This document shows, piece by piece, positions 22,401-37,436 of a stretch of DNA of 64,000 nucleotides (position 1 is its first letter; the number at the start of each line of letters is the position of its first letter). The position numbers were made by a program, and so were the translations under genes. Under the pieces are notes generated by a model. That model had not been told where the DNA came from and did no database searches. It worked only from the letters and a program-made list of their open reading frames with translations. Source of the stretch: Ciona intestinalis. Its lineage: Eukaryota; Chordata; Ascidiacea; Phlebobranchia; Cionidae. Location of the stretch: contig NC_020172.2 in the NCBI RefSeq assembly GCF_000224145.3, positions 4,163,532-4,227,531 on the forward strand. Direction: 5' to 3'.

Positions 22401-24427
22401 TTTCACACTATTTTAATAGTTTTAAAGGGCTCCCTATTAAGCAACTATGTTTTAATATTAGATGGGGTGGTGCTACTTCAGATGCAGACTTCATGTATAC
22501 ACAAGAATGGTCATTAATGGGAAGGGTACCCACTGAAGCTTTTGAAAAGAAAGAGGTAAGCTGCATGGCTTATCACTGCTACCATTGTGGGTATATGTGT
22601 ATAAAGTTGTTAGCGCGCCTGCCTTTACCCAGAGGTAATGGGTTCAAAGTTTGTCGCTGCTACCATAGTGGGTATGTGTTCTTGGGCAAAACACTTAACC
22701 GCAATTGATTCAACCCAGTGACCACTAATGGGTTGTCCAATTTATCAGCCATACATAAAAAAAGGGGGAAAAATCACCTACAAAATAACATACATGGTAA
22801 CTCGTAAGCTGGCACGAGGTGTACACCGTTGTTATGACCTGTAGATGGATGAAGTGCTCACATCTTAACTAAAGGATATATAAGTGACTTTCCACGTTAA
22901 TTTTATTAACTTGGTTATTAGGCTTTAAAAAAGTATTTTCCCAATTGCACAGGACCTTGACAATGAAGCGATTGCTTTATTCGGTCATATAGATGCTCCG
23001 TCAGGCATGACCAATGACTCTGAAGCCCCAAAACAGAAAATCATCACGCCCCACGGGGGAAGATGGTACGAAACACAAACCTCAACCCAAGACTCATCTT
23101 CCCCCCCAACACCAACTTCCATGGATCAGAACTCTGATCCTCTCGCAACAGGAAAGAAACTATCAGTAAAACCATCCGTGTGGCCTCTTCCTTTAGATGA
23201 TATTCGGAATCAAACAACTGTAGAGGAGTTAAGGTAAGATCGTAGTACACTTGAGTCCATAGATGATAGACCGAAACTTTTTAAAATCTAGGGGAATAAA
23301 TAATTGTTATATAATTGAACCTATATGCGCAAAGTTTTTATAACACGAATGAAGAGACCGTTTTTATAACACGAATGTTCTGCTTCATACATCTTGTGCC
23401 AGCTTAGGAATTAGGTAACTTTTTTGACCACTGGTTTGGAGTAATTGCCGCTAAATGTCCTGCTCAAAGACACACATCACCACAATGTTGGCATTGACGA
23501 GCCTTGAACCCACAACCTTTGGTTTACCACTGTGCCACGGCATCAGACCGGTAACATATGTGTGCATTCTAGATATGGTAGATTTGTGCATTTTTATCAT
23601 CATGTCAATGTAACTATTTTTACCTTAACTAGATACCTTGCTGAAAGTGGTGATGTACAAACCCCGGTTTCAATCCTGGTAGCAATCTCATCCTACCCCA
23701 CTAATGTTACGTTAGAAATACCAGAAGCAGAGGCCGAACACTGGTTTAACTCGTACCTTGATCTACTGTTTAAACATGAACTATTTGTACAACATGCAGA
23801 GGTATGGTATTGCGTTATAACTTATCCGAGGTGTTTGGGGTCATTAAATTTATAACAACAGTATCCTATTTAAGGGTTTACAAACTTTTTTGCTTGCAAT
23901 CGCTCTAAAAATGTTTTCGCAAACATTAATGGTTAACAGTATGATATATGCAGTATTTCATACAGTGTTTTAATGTCTCTTGTTTTACTGATAATTCCCT
24001 TCGTTTCGTTCTTTAAACAGCTTGATAACATGATCTTTGCTATCGTTTTTTGATAAAAAAAGTTTTTTTTATAAAAGAGCATACGCTATGTTTAAAAACC
24101 AATCATTTAATGTAAATATTGCAGGTAATCAAGTTAAGCCGACTCCCGTCAATTAGAATGCTTTCATCATCTTCCACCATACATACAAGCTGTAAGGTGT
24201 GTCAACGCAGGATGCCAAACTCTTGCTCATGGTCATGTGACCATAGATCTAAACCGGACCACAAGTCACCAGTGCTTTGTTTTTTATGTAAAAAAGTTGT
24301 CAAAACACTTTATTTATATTGTCAAACATGTTCATTTGGTGGCCACTTACAGTGCATGCAGTCTTGGACTAAGTTGTCTAAGGAGAAAAATATTCAAACT
24401 GAACGCTGTTCTAACCACTGTGTGTAG
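17823..24427 (+). CDS. WDR24: WDR24, GATOR2 complex subunit
   Basis: Twelve exons: 17823-18089, 18579-18788, 18989-19132, 19479-19616, 19936-20118, 20384-21121, 21691-21765, 22044-22123, 22420-22555, 22953-23233, 23633-23801, 24125-24427; 907 codons plus stop, longer than the roughly 790 of human WDR24. GATOR2 sits at the lysosome and relieves GATOR1 inhibition of mTORC1 in response to amino acids. The N-terminal half carries WD repeats (VVAGRALLKIYEAE, LIATAATNGAIVVWDLN, CTMRMFDLRKK, WHPDEDERNKIATGGRD, VNVWDLRRRFVPYAYFEEH). A mid part follows (AEHWFNSYLDLL). The C-terminal exon holds the zinc-binding end with CKVCQRRM, SWSCD, CFLCKK, YCQTCSFGGHLQCMQSW and CSNHC, as in the family. The extra length is Ser/Asp/Glu-rich sequence in exons 6-10. 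Two other ATGs are near the start; see findings. Confidence 0.95.
18281..18450 (+). mobile_element. SINE, head and body
   Basis: In WDR24 intron 1: GCAATGGTTAGCATGCCTGC, ACCATTGTAGGCGTATGTG, CAAGACACTTAACGC and TTGAATTGTCAGC. Confidence 0.85.
18478..18545 (-). mobile_element. SINE tail, antisense
   Basis: Directly follows a sense SINE; CCTCGTGCCAGCTTACAAAT and ACTTTGTG are the tail in reverse. Confidence 0.75.
18825..18966 (+). mobile_element. MITE making up most of WDR24 intron 2
   Basis: Intron 2 is 200 bases, 18789-18988; from GAAGAATATTTACAGAATTA to AAAGGTGTCCCATC and CAGTACTATA it matches the MITE, with the left terminus lost. Confidence 0.85.
19420..19470. repeat. AT microsatellite
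   Basis: (AT)n interrupted by a few G; ends eight bases before the WDR24 exon 4 start at 19479, where it takes the place of a normal polypyrimidine tract. Confidence 0.9.
19645..19880 (-). mobile_element. SINE, near complete, antisense
   Basis: In WDR24 intron 4. The tRNA-like head is at the right (ACGCTAACCACTTTACCACTG) and the tail at the left. Confidence 0.85.
21771..22043 (+). mobile_element. SINE remains ending at the exon 8 acceptor
   Basis: In WDR24 intron 7: repeated CACCCATAAAGTTG-like parts, GTAAGCTGGCACGAGGTGTG, ATATAACGACTGTCG, then TTACATTTATTCAG, whose AG is the exon 8 acceptor. Confidence 0.82.
22140..22200 (+). mobile_element. SINE head fragment
   Basis: In WDR24 intron 8; GTGGCAAAGTGGAAGCATAC and TATGCCCAGAGTAATG match a worn SINE head. 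Confidence 0.45.
22566..22840 (+). mobile_element. SINE copy with a partial second head
   Basis: In WDR24 intron 9; head GCGCGCCTGCCTTTACCCAG, body GTCGCTGCTACCATAGTGGG, middle GGGTTGTCCAATTTATCAGC and tail GCTGGCACGAGGTG. Confidence 0.88.
23364..23545 (-). mobile_element. SINE, antisense
   Basis: In WDR24 intron 10, tail part at 23364-23415 and head part at 23438-23545 (GAACCCACAACCTTTGG). Confidence 0.82.
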
Positions 24428-25164
24428 AACCATTCTTGGTTCACATATTTATTTGTAGCTTTATTATCTTCATTACAAAACCAGGAGGCATTTACAGAGT
24501 TTGGTCTTTCATAATACAAAGCACAATACCAGAGAGTTTCTAATTATGAAAATATTCAAAACAAATTTGGTACACATAGGTTTGACATAATTTTGTCTTT
24601 TTGTTTCTTTGTCACTACTGTTCAGTTTCCGTCATAAATGTTCCTTTCTCACTAATAACTTTCAGTTACTTTCTGTGCTTGATTTTTGTTAAAAAATATA
24701 ATTTTTTCGCACAAGGTAAAGTAATAAGCACGCACCAGTCGAAATACTTTCCTCAACAACATTTTGCTAAATTTCTTTACTTTTTTATAATTGTTACTGC
24801 TTTGTCATTGTATGTTCTTTCCATAAAAGCAAAATATGTTCTGAAAGTATGTTTTATTGATAATGGACAGAGTTGATTTTGCACCAAGACCCAGAATGCA
24901 GGAATTTGGTTAGCAGTTTGCTGTCACTTTAATCAGATACGTTTTCTGATTTTACAAGTGTTGTGGTAAATACAAAATCAGGTTTGGTAATTTCCTAAGG
25001 CTGGTCCTCTTGTGTCCATAAATCACGAATCAAAAGTTTGTTTTCTAAAGATAAAACTTATTTGGCATCACTGGCCTGTGATGTTGTAGCTAAGGATTCT
25101 GCCAGAATGTAAGTGGTTGTGTTTTGGGGGATTTTATATAACAGTGTTTCGTTAGTTTTGAATT
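24428..25164. other. spacer WDR24 to FUZ
   Basis: About 740 bases, AT-rich, same transcription direction on both sides. I see no exon and no canonical AATAAA close to the WDR24 stop. Confidence 0.5.
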
Positions 25165-28100
25165 ATGGCTGAACATATTTTATGTATTACTGCAAGTGGT
25201 GGGATACCATTGCTCACAAGAACAAAACCGGGTAAGTTTACGGTTCCTGTTGCTAAACTAGTTTTACTGTTGCTTTGACCTATGCCATACGCCTATAGTA
25301 AAGTGGGTTGGGCCGTTTGGGTAAGGTGGTACAGGATTTGTCGCTGTTACCATTCTTGGCCTCTGTATCCTTGGAAAAGACAATTAACAGTAATTGCTCC
25401 AAAAGTGGTAACTTATTAGGGGGCATGAGGTGTATAACACAAAACACCCATCGGCCGTCGTTGCCCCTTCATGCAAGGGTAATTCATTTACGCTACCCTC
25501 CGGCCTCCACCCTTTTATAAATTCCCAAATACACCTTGTTATTAACACTACATTATATTACAGGATGTTCCCCTCTATCTTTCCCCGTAGTTGGAGCACT
25601 AAACGGAGTTCACATGTTCGCTGCAAACAGAGACGTAAAATTGTTGAGCACTTTAACGGGAAACAAACGAATTGTGTGGAAAGTTTTCCAAGGTTAATAT
25701 TCTTTATTTATTGCAAAGTTGTTATTTCTTCTAAAAAACTTTTTTTTTGTCTCGTATACTTGTGAATGATTTTTATTTTTTACCTTTTAATACAGATAGT
25801 AGATTGCTATTGTTCCTTCATTGGATTAAAAAACGTGAATAAATGGCACTTTAAAACATGTGACAAAATGGGACAGTCACTGAAAAATTTACAGTAACAT
25901 AAAAGTGAATATTTTAAACAAAAATGTAAAGTTTTTATTTTTTTTCAATACAGATAGCATTGTCTTGATTGCTATTGTTCCATCATTGGATGCAAAGATG
26001 TGCGGGAAGAGCAATCCTGATGATGAGGAAGAGCAAGATGCTGCTTTTATCCTCCAAGATTCCTCTCGTAACTCCTCATCTACAATTACAGACGCTCACA
26101 TTTCGAGACTGCTCGAAAATGTTTTTCATTCTCTTGTTTTTCTGACAGGTTTGGTCAAATTAAAGTTTTTTGGAACAAGAGTTTTATTATTAAAAAAACT
26201 TAAAATAAAGATCCCAAAAAAGATTATATTCTATGTGGGTGAAGTACTTGTCGGAGGCTTACGATTTAAGCCAGATTTGCCTCTTGTTATTGTCATAACT
26301 ATTATTAAATTAGATTTTTGCTCTTGTAGGACTGCAAGAACTCACCAATATTCAAAACGTTGATCGTTTAAAAAAGGATCTGAGATCTTGTAACAGTTTA
26401 ATCGACACATATTTGGACACAAGTAAGAACAACTATTTATTTATTCTCTTCTTGTTTTATTCAATCTGATTCTTCTGCATTCATTCACAAAGTAACATAC
26501 ATGGTAACTCATAAGCTGGCACAAGGTGTATAAAACAGAACACCCGTGTTATAATGACCACGCAAGGATAAAGTAAGTTACATTCATTCATTCATTCATT
26601 CAGACTGGTAATGTTTATGCTACAAAACAGGTGAAAAGCAAAAGCAACCACAATTTGAAATGTTTGGTGATCTAACTCAATGTGTAGATGTTATGCTACA
26701 TGAAGATTCAAAACTTCTAGAGGTATTATTATTAATATATGGGACGAGAAAAAAAAATAAATGAGACAAAAATTTGTTTGGAAAATAAATTTACATTTTT
26801 TAACCAGAAGAACAATTATAATTAACTAATACATACAATTTGTATAATGCCAAACCCAATTTGTATAAAAACAATTCCTTTAATGGCGAACTTTAGTTTC
26901 AATTCTAACTTTTCCTGCAGGAACATTTAACAGCATTTGCTGAAGCAGCAGACAGCACATACGGTTGTTTGGTGAATAACGGGCAAGTAGTTTGTGCTAC
27001 AGCTAAGTGGTGGCTGCTTACTGGGTTGGAACTTGCTTTACTTAGTAGGGTAAGTTTTATAGAATTCATTGTAAACATACAATATAGTTCTATAAGTATA
27101 ATTTGTTTACTATCAAAAAACAACTATTTATAGTACTGGTGAAAATATGGGATACAGTTAGCACATCTATAACCGTTCTTTTTGTGTACGGCCAAATTGG
27201 ATTGGAAAATATTTTAAAATATTTGCCATCATTCTTACCCCACCCTACTATTTTATAACTCTGTTTATCAACACACAATAAAATATGTTATAGTTTTAAA
27301 CTGCTACTCTAACTTGACCTAAAAAATTGCTTTACAAAATGGACAAAAAAACATAATCAAGCATGACTCTTGCCATTTTATCTAATTAGTGACGCACATC
27401 ATATATATATATATATAATATATATTCAATTTAAAATAAATGTTACACAGCTTATCAACACATTGTCCTCGTCCATCACGTCATGTGACATACCCATATA
27501 CTTACCCCACAGTAGCCCCAATATTGCACATCGTCTGCTTGTGTTCACCCTCGTGTCAGGGGTGGGGGTAAAAAGTGGGGTAAGGGTGTGTGTATTGTGC
27601 GGACCCCAACCCAGCTTAACACAAGTGCAGGAAACTTTACTAGAAAGGTAATTGCAATGTTATAATGAATAAATAATCGTAACTTGCTTTATCCTCTGGT
27701 GGTGGGGCAACGACATTCAATATAGCACGTGTGCTCTGTTTCATACACTTTGTGGCCACTTTAAAAGTTACCACATATGTAACTTTGTGTATGATTGTTT
27801 TCACTGTATGGCTGATAATTTAGACAACCCATTAGTGACCGCTGGGTTGAAACAATTGCCATTAAGTGTCTTGCCCAAACATACATACGCCCACAATAGT
27901 AGCAGCGACGAGCCTTCAAACCCATTACCTTTAGGTTAGAGACGGCTAATCACTGTTCCACGGTGCAGGACAAACATTAAATACTAAAAATATCAAAAGA
28001 TATCAAAAACATAAAAATAAACATCTTTGTAGTTTCTGGAGATCTGCAATGAACACCCTACAACGATGCGCTCACTCACACACAATACCTGACCCCCTAA

Positions 28101-28950
28101 TTCAAACCTTACCCTCGCCCCTTCTCGGCTTCCTATTGATCGATACTGAAAACCGACGATGCGTGTCGTTGATGAGGCCCTCAAGTGGTGATGCGGATCA
28201 CATGAGCAGGAGGAAACAACAGAAGAACGAAGAGAAGTTTGAATCTTCTTGGATCTTTGGAAAACTGACGGAATTTTACAAGTAAGATGTGTGGGTGGTG
28301 TTTGGCCTAAAAAAACGAGCGTAAAATAATAAATACGTATTCTATATGGGAGAGGTCCTGCAGCGCGATACTGCGTGTCATGAGATCTGGGATTAAGGCT
28401 CCAGTTTTTTCCTGCTTCAACAAAGATGTAAAATTGTGTGATATATGAATGTAAATGTGTCTCCCAGTCAGATGAAATTTTAGCAGTTAGTCGGATGAGC
28501 TTGTGTTTGTACTTTAATTGTGAATGATTGGAAAGAGGGAAAACACTCACTGTGTCACTTATTTTGGTTGGCTGTTCTGTAATTATTTTATTTTTAAATT
28601 TCTCTTTTGTTATTATTATAATTTTGATTCCGACAAGTGATCTATGCATGCGTAGTAGTTTAATATCCCCAAAAACCTGAACTAAACAGTTCCCGAATCA
28701 TAGATTCGTCGTTGGAACATCGTTACCGTTGCCCGAAACGATAGAAGACGAGCCATACCCTGATACTATACACGATAGTAGCCATATCGGGTTATGTCAT
28801 TACCGCTGCTTAAAACGGCACAAAGCGTTCGCTTTAGTGAGGTCACAGTACCAATTGTTTGCCGTTTATTCTAACACTGCTCCTACCTTCGCTTTGCAAG
28901 GGTTAACTAATCAAGCTATGGACGTTTTACTGAAGGACCGGTTACTATAG
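25165..28950 (+). CDS. FUZ: Fuzzy homologue, CPLANE complex subunit
   Basis: Nine exons: 25165-25231, 25564-25692, 25954-26148, 26330-26422, 26631-26722, 26921-27049, 27451-27647, 28033-28281, 28704-28950; 465 codons plus stop (human 418). Fuzzy works with Inturned and Wdpcp (CPLANE) at the basal body in ciliogenesis and planar polarity, acting through Longin-like folds. The match to vertebrate FUZ is clear: HILCITASGGIPLLTRTK at the start, FPVVGALNGVHMFAANRDV, QELTNIQNVDRLKKDLRSC, FGDLTQCVDVML, AFAEAADSTYGCLV, PIYLPHSSPNIAHRLLVFTL and VCVLCGPQPSLTQVQETLLE. Exon 3 holds an acidic, Ser-rich insert (SNPDDEEEQD) not seen in the human protein. CIMIP2C lies tail-to-tail on the other strand. Confidence 0.95.
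25300..25497 (+). mobile_element. SINE, diverged
   Basis: In FUZ intron 1; TTGTCGCTGTTACCATTCTT, AATTAACAGTAATTGCTCC and GGCATGAGGTGTATAACAC. Confidence 0.75.
25790..25826 (+). other. duplicated 5' end of FUZ exon 3 (decoy acceptor)
   Basis: Within FUZ intron 2, AATACAGATAG, then GATTGCTATTGTTCC and TCATTGGAT repeat the start of exon 3 (25949-25990) with a gap of a few bases. The copied acceptor is intact, but the copied exon piece has lost the frame and has no donor nearby. Confidence 0.75.
26487..26606 (+). mobile_element. SINE tail with CATT repeat
   Basis: In FUZ intron 4; GTAACTCATAAGCTGGCAC, ACACCCGTGTTATAATGACC, then a run of CATT units ending about 25 bases before exon 5. Confidence 0.88.
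27129..27251 (-). mobile_element. MITE, internally shortened
   Basis: In FUZ intron 6; TATAGTACTGGTGAAAATAT start and CTTACCCCACCCTACTATT end, middle partly missing. Confidence 0.8.
27400..27425. repeat. AT microsatellite
   Basis: (AT)n, 25 bases upstream of the FUZ exon 7 acceptor. Confidence 0.85.
27700..27965 (-). mobile_element. SINE, near complete, antisense
   Basis: In FUZ intron 7. Head at right (AGCCTTCAAACCCATTACC, GTTCCACGGTGC), middle GACAACCCATTAGTGACC, tail at left. Confidence 0.88.
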
Positions 28951-28964
28951 GCGTGGCAGACAGA

Positions 28965-29146
28965 TAGTGGGTGGGGTAAGATGGGACATTTTTTATTTTC
29001 TTTTCTCGTCCCATTTGTTAGTAAACAAAGAATATTTACAGAATTATATAACAATATCTCCGCGATTAAAAATTTGTTGAATGTTAAAAACATGATCTGG
29101 AAATATGGGATTTGGGTGCTAACAGTATCCCGTCTTACCCCAACGT
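28965..29146 (+). mobile_element. MITE in the FUZ 3' UTR
   Basis: Begins 15 bases after the FUZ stop; TAGTGGGTGGGGTAAGATGG to CCGTCTTACCCCAACG. It lies before the likely AATAAA and so would be transcribed. Confidence 0.88.
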
Positions 29147-29271
29147 CACCGTGTTACGAGTAGTTGTTTATGATTTACTGCAGTAAAGAGCGTATTCTTG
29201 TTTCTAAACTGAGTCCTATTTTAGCTGTACCAGTAGTACCATAGTACATTGCATGTTCGTTATAATTATCA

Positions 29272-29277
29272 AATAAA
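29272..29277 (+). terminator. likely polyadenylation signal of FUZ
   Basis: First AATAAA downstream of the FUZ stop, about 320 bases on, beyond the MITE. Confidence 0.45.
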
Positions 29278-29462
29278 AATCTATTTTAGAGTATTTTTTG
29301 ACCTTTTAAACCTCTTTACTTTTCATAAAAAATCACCAAAATTTTGCTGACCAAATAAATGTAAGCACTTTACATAATGGAGGCAATTTACTTTTGATAA
29401 AACGATTAACAATTGAATCTGAATCTCAATGGCAAAGTTAACATGGGGTTGCAATCTTAAAA

Positions 29463-32411
<2,949 letters not shown>

Positions 32412-34530
32412 GTTCTAAATACCAAGCAATACTAATATTTATATGTATTCTAAACGTAGATTTTATTATTTAAACCCAAAATTTCTACATAGGTGCATAT
32501 TTTTATAAATTTCAACGTAATCCTAGACGCTTTACTGGTTGCCTATAGTAACCTCATATAGTGTACACAGCTGCAAAGCTATCCTATTTAAAACATGGTA
32601 TGCATCTTGAACCTTTATATAAAACATTACATATTCTGAAATGGTTCGTAAGAATTATAAATTTATTATCTATACGTTATCCTATAAAATGTATTTCTAT
32701 ACCTCCACTGTGTATAGTATATAAACCATATAGTCCTGTTTAAAAACGTTAAACACCCTGAACTTCTATATAAAACATTACACATTCTCAAATAGTCCTA
32801 AAAAGATTGAAATTCATTATTTATTCTATATCCTATTCACTATCCTACTGCCAGCGGTCACGATATACAAGTGCGGATCGTCCGATATTATTACACGACA
32901 CCAAACAAAACACTGGCCCTCCCCCGCTACTAAGTTACATATAATATTCACTTTCTACGCTCTGCGTATGACCTTACAAAAGCCGCCACTCGACAAAGAA
33001 ATCTGAGCGCTTTTGTTCTCCTGGTTCTATTATTGTGTAAAGAGCCTCTCCGAATGGTATTTACACAACTGTCTAGGTTTAGGAAAAAACATTCTCGCGA
33101 GGTGGCACTAGAGAACTGTTTTGTCCACATTGCTGCGTTGCAAAGTTTGTGTAAAATGCAAGATTCTTTATTTTACCCATCTCCAGTCGTTTTTAAATAA
33201 AAAAAAGTACAAAATTGTAGAAAAATTAAAATTACATTCAGTTATACTATTATAACCGAGTAAATTTAAACATAAGCTCTATATAAATTAATTTTATGCT
33301 ATTTTAGATATTAAAGTTACTTACCTATTCTGCTTTAAACACACGGTGCGTTACTTTTTGTAAAAATAAAATAAAAATATAAAACAGGTATATTTTTTCA
33401 TGACTTCATCACAAATGAGCTATTATGACGTCATATAGTGACAGATTAATTGATGTTATTGGGCAGATAAGTCTTATAATTTAGCGTTGCATCACACGGT
33501 AAACCTAAATTGGGCTTCCCGTTTTAACTCAATTTCTCGTCAATAACATTTTAATGCCTTAAAACGGCAAAACAACAGTGCGGTACAAAAACCGTGTTTT
33601 TCAAAACAGAGTCGCTAATTTCGCATAATCCTCCGAAAACCCCACGAATTTTGAATTGAAAGTCTGTTCTTTGGCGGAAATTCGTTATCCGATGACGTCA
33701 GTCGGACTGGTGCGGGCTTTCAGCTGGCAACCTGATCCGATACCGTTGCCCGCGTACGTGAGCGAACTTCGAACGGTTTTAAATCGCCGGTAATACGTAT
33801 GTCGTAATGTACCAAGTATATGCCTTATATAATAACAATGTAAAATTCGAGTTAGCGGTTTTAGGGCTAAGAACAATTGCACTCTGTGTATACATGTCGA
33901 TGTCCAATATAGAAAGTATTGCTTAAAATATCTACATGTGCATAATTTTAGCAGACCGCCTTATATGCGGAAAACTATGATTCATTTTTTATAATTATTT
34001 TAAAATTTGAATTTTGCAAAAAAAGTTCCTGAAGATTCATACTAACTTTAATATAGGTTTAAATATTAGCATTAAAACACAAGTTAAGGTTGTTTTTTTA
34101 CTAACATACATTATAACCCTTCGTTTAAAGTCCGGCTCAAAAGTAATACCTGATTGCCTAAGGCGTTAATGTATTTATAATTTTCGTGCACCGGTTCAAT
34201 CGAGACGCTATTCTACGTACGAAGTTGCCGTACTTGCGTCATTTGAGTCTATTTTCGATGTCACTGTTTAGTTTACAAGGGCTATCACACGCGCACGATT
34301 CATTTTTATGGAAACTGATTTTATCTTCGAACCATTTTCGGTCCTCCCCAAAAGCGAAAGTGATTCTGCGATTGGCAAAACTTGTTTTATTTTAGAGTTT
34401 GGTATTTTAAAGACATTTATTTTATTTCGGATTTAGTTTCCAATTAGCACTTGAAGTACCATTTTCTTGTGTTAATTAATATGAACTTCGTTACTATATT
34501 CAAAGAAATAAATGAACATTTATGGTATAT

Positions 34531-34720
34531 GAGTGTGGGGTAAGATGGGACAACGTTTTGATCTTTTTTTCCGTACCTGTTGGAAGTAAACAAATAACAG
34601 TTACAGACTTATAAAAACCATATCTTCCCAACTCTAAAAACAGCGTTGTTAATTATTTAAAACACGATCAAGAAATATGTGCCTTAGGTGTAACGGTATC
34701 CATATTTTCCCCACAGTCTA
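34531..34720 (+). mobile_element. MITE copy
   Basis: GTGTGGGGTAAGATGGGACA to TATTTTCCCCACAGT; ends worn. Confidence 0.88.
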
Positions 34721-35302
34721 CAAATTTATCTGTGTTTCGATATCTGTGTTTTGTTTTCGTAGAGATATAGAAAAATAAATGTTATACAACATAGCGGGAC
34801 AAGACAGCGTCACACCAACTGCAAAACAGGTCAATTTAATAGGATTAGTCGTATTATCTCACTTACAACCCGTGTTTACCTCAAACAGACCCAACCTAGT
34901 TTATTTTCCGTATATCGGATTTCCGTGTCTCAGTGGCTCCGCTAGCGGTAAAATTAAGTTGCATGTTTGTGCTGAAAATCGCTCTTTTTGTTGTGAAGTG
35001 CATTTCTTATTAATGTAAAAGAATTTATCTCTGCAAATAGAAATGTGTATATATAATGCTGCGGTACATGGTAACAGTTAAAAGCTGCTGGAATAATGTG
35101 TTGCTTATTGGCTGACACTTACTAACCGTGTTTTTTGGGTTCCAGTGCAACATGATTGTTTCGTTTTCTGTGTGTATACTGCATACACGTGAACTACTAC
35201 AAACAGTTTGATATATTTGAAAAAAATTTAAACAAGCACACACTTATTCTTACGTTGTGTATATGAAGGCATGAAGAAGTGAACAATATTAACTTATTTA
35301 TC

Positions 35303-35400
35303 CTCGCATGGCTGGAAAACGACGGTTGTTAACACAGGTGTTCTGTTTCATACACCTTGTACCCGCTTATGAGTTACCACGTATGTAACTTTGTGGGTAT
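35303..35400 (-). mobile_element. SINE tail, antisense
   Basis: CGCATGGCTGGAAAACGACG, GGTGTTCTGTTTCATACACC, GCTTATGAGTTACCACGTA. Confidence 0.85.
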
Positions 35401-35911
35401 TTAATATTCCTTTTTAGTTTTCAATATATAGTTCGACATTATATGATGTATACGGTATGCGTTCGTAAAATGTAATCCAAAAATAAAACATAAACTTGCG
35501 GTCGAATTGTTAGTCTGAGTTAAAAAACGATTAATCTTGGCATACGTTTGAACTATTGAACCTCATACACATTGTTCACCACATCTAAGTTATAGCCGCA
35601 GTTTATACTTGATGGTTATTTAAGTCGTGTACCAAAAACGTTTTATCATGTAAATATATATATATAAGTTATAGGTTTATTTTTGCGTGTTATTTTGTTG
35701 ATTCAAACAACCGCTACAGAATATAAAAGTATTTATGAGCATTGTGGTGAATTAATCTTCTAAATATCAAAAAAATGTTGCGCAATCCTTATTAAGCCAT
35801 GAAAGTTATGAAATAATTAAAAAATATTATAAATAAACGTATAACAAGCACTGGTATCTCATAATATAAATATTTACATAAGAAGTTCCTGTAATGTTAC
35901 ATATAATGTTA

Positions 35912-36055
35912 CATAATCACCCACAAAGTTGCATAGGTGGTAACTCGTAAGCTTGCAGGAGGTGGTGAAACAAAACACCCGTGTTATATATAATGACTTT
36001 TGACATGTATTTGCGCAGCGGCGTTTTCGGTACACCAAGGTCGTCTTCATCAGGG
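35912..36055 (+). mobile_element. SINE tail
   Basis: ATCACCCACAAAGTTGCATA, GGTAACTCGTAAGCTTGCAG and AACACCCGTGTTATA. Confidence 0.85.
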
Positions 36056-36073
36056 TAAATGAAACGGCTAATA

Positions 36074-36272
36074 TATATGGTACTATGGGCAAGACAGGAT
36101 ACCGTTAGCACCTAAATCCCATATTTCCTGATCGTGTTTTAAAAAGATAACAGTACTTTTTTAAAGTTCTGAGAAAACAGATATTCAATTTTGTATAAAT
36201 TCTTTGTTTACTACGAAATAGGACGGGAAAATAAAATAAAAATCATGTCTCATCTTACCCCACCCTACTATA
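36074..36272 (-). mobile_element. MITE copy
   Basis: Reverse-orientation, right end CTTACCCCACCCTACTATA intact, directly after a SINE tail. Confidence 0.92.
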
Positions 36273-36629
36273 ACACTAATGGCACTAACAGTACATTTAC
36301 AAATGCTGATACGTAAATTTTGTCAGTTGCTTTGTCAGCCAACTTTAAATTAGTTACAAAGTTACGTGACCAATTTAAATTAGATTACGTTTATTTCAAT
36401 TGAATTTGCGGCTGGAAATCCCGCGATGAACTACCAACAATTGCTATAATAACTGGTTGCACAAAATTCGAACAATTGCTCCAGCCTGCTGTACAGTTAG
36501 CAATTATTACATATTTTGGTTAAAATTGTTGAGGGCTAAAAGTGGCTGACTTACGTGCTTGCTATTGTGTATGACGCAGGTGCACTTATAGACTCTTAGA
36601 GCCAAAGAGATTAAGCTCTCCTAATTTTT

Positions 36630-36656
36630 GAACCACTTCGAAAAATTTAGTGGTTC
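36630..36656. repeat. short hairpin
   Basis: GAACCACT and AGTGGTTC separated by 11 bases, just left of a MITE. Confidence 0.7.
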
Positions 36657-36667
36657 GAATTTTTTTA

Positions 36668-36868
36668 TATATAGTAGAGTAGGGAACTATGGGACACCTT
36701 TTCATTCTGTTTTCTCGTCCCTTTTGGTAGTAACTAAAGAATGTTCAAGGAATTGATACGTATAAAAACGTGTCCTCGCGACTCCCGTAGACCGTTGTTT
36801 ATTGTTTAAAACACGATAATGATACTTATAGATATTATGTGCTAAGGTTGTCCCATCTTGCCCCACAT
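36668..36868 (+). mobile_element. MITE copy
   Basis: Forward, TATAGTAGAGTAGGGAACTA to CCCATCTTGCCCCAC. Confidence 0.92.
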
Positions 36869-37253
36869 GCGCCTGCGTTTATAGCGCTGGTGATTTAAAC
36901 ATTACGCTACAATGTGTCGGAAGTAAATGGTCTACTTATACCGCGCATCCCGCATTGCAGTCAATTATTCTGTAATTTCACGTGTGGGATGACAATGTAA
37001 ATTAGGTCGCTTCTAGAATTACGCAAGTATGCTGTAAGTCAGGACATGTAATTTTGTCCGAGTTCGGGTTTTTCCTTGAGTACTTATGACAATCCATTCT
37101 TTTACGTCACGCGTCACGTGGGATAGTAATTAGTGACAAGGAAATTACTTAAGCCTAGTTTTTGGCTGCCGAGTTTTTGACTGCAATTACTGCGGAAAAA
37201 CTATGGCCTTTTTAATTGCGTATATAAGGTACTTACAGGAATGTGTATGGCAA

Positions 37254-37436
37254 AGTAGCTCAGGGTAAGATGGTACGTGTTTCATTCTCATTTATTGTTC
37301 ATTTAGTAGTAAACAAAGAATGTTTGCAGATTTATATAACCAAATTCCCCAAAAGAGCGTTATTAATTGTTTAAAGTACGGTCGGGAATTATGGGATGTT
37401 ATCTGCTATAACGGTATCGTATCTTACCCTACAGTA
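37254..37436 (+). mobile_element. MITE copy
   Basis: Forward; AGTAGCTCAGGGTAAGATGG to ATCTTACCCTACAGTA. Confidence 0.85.
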
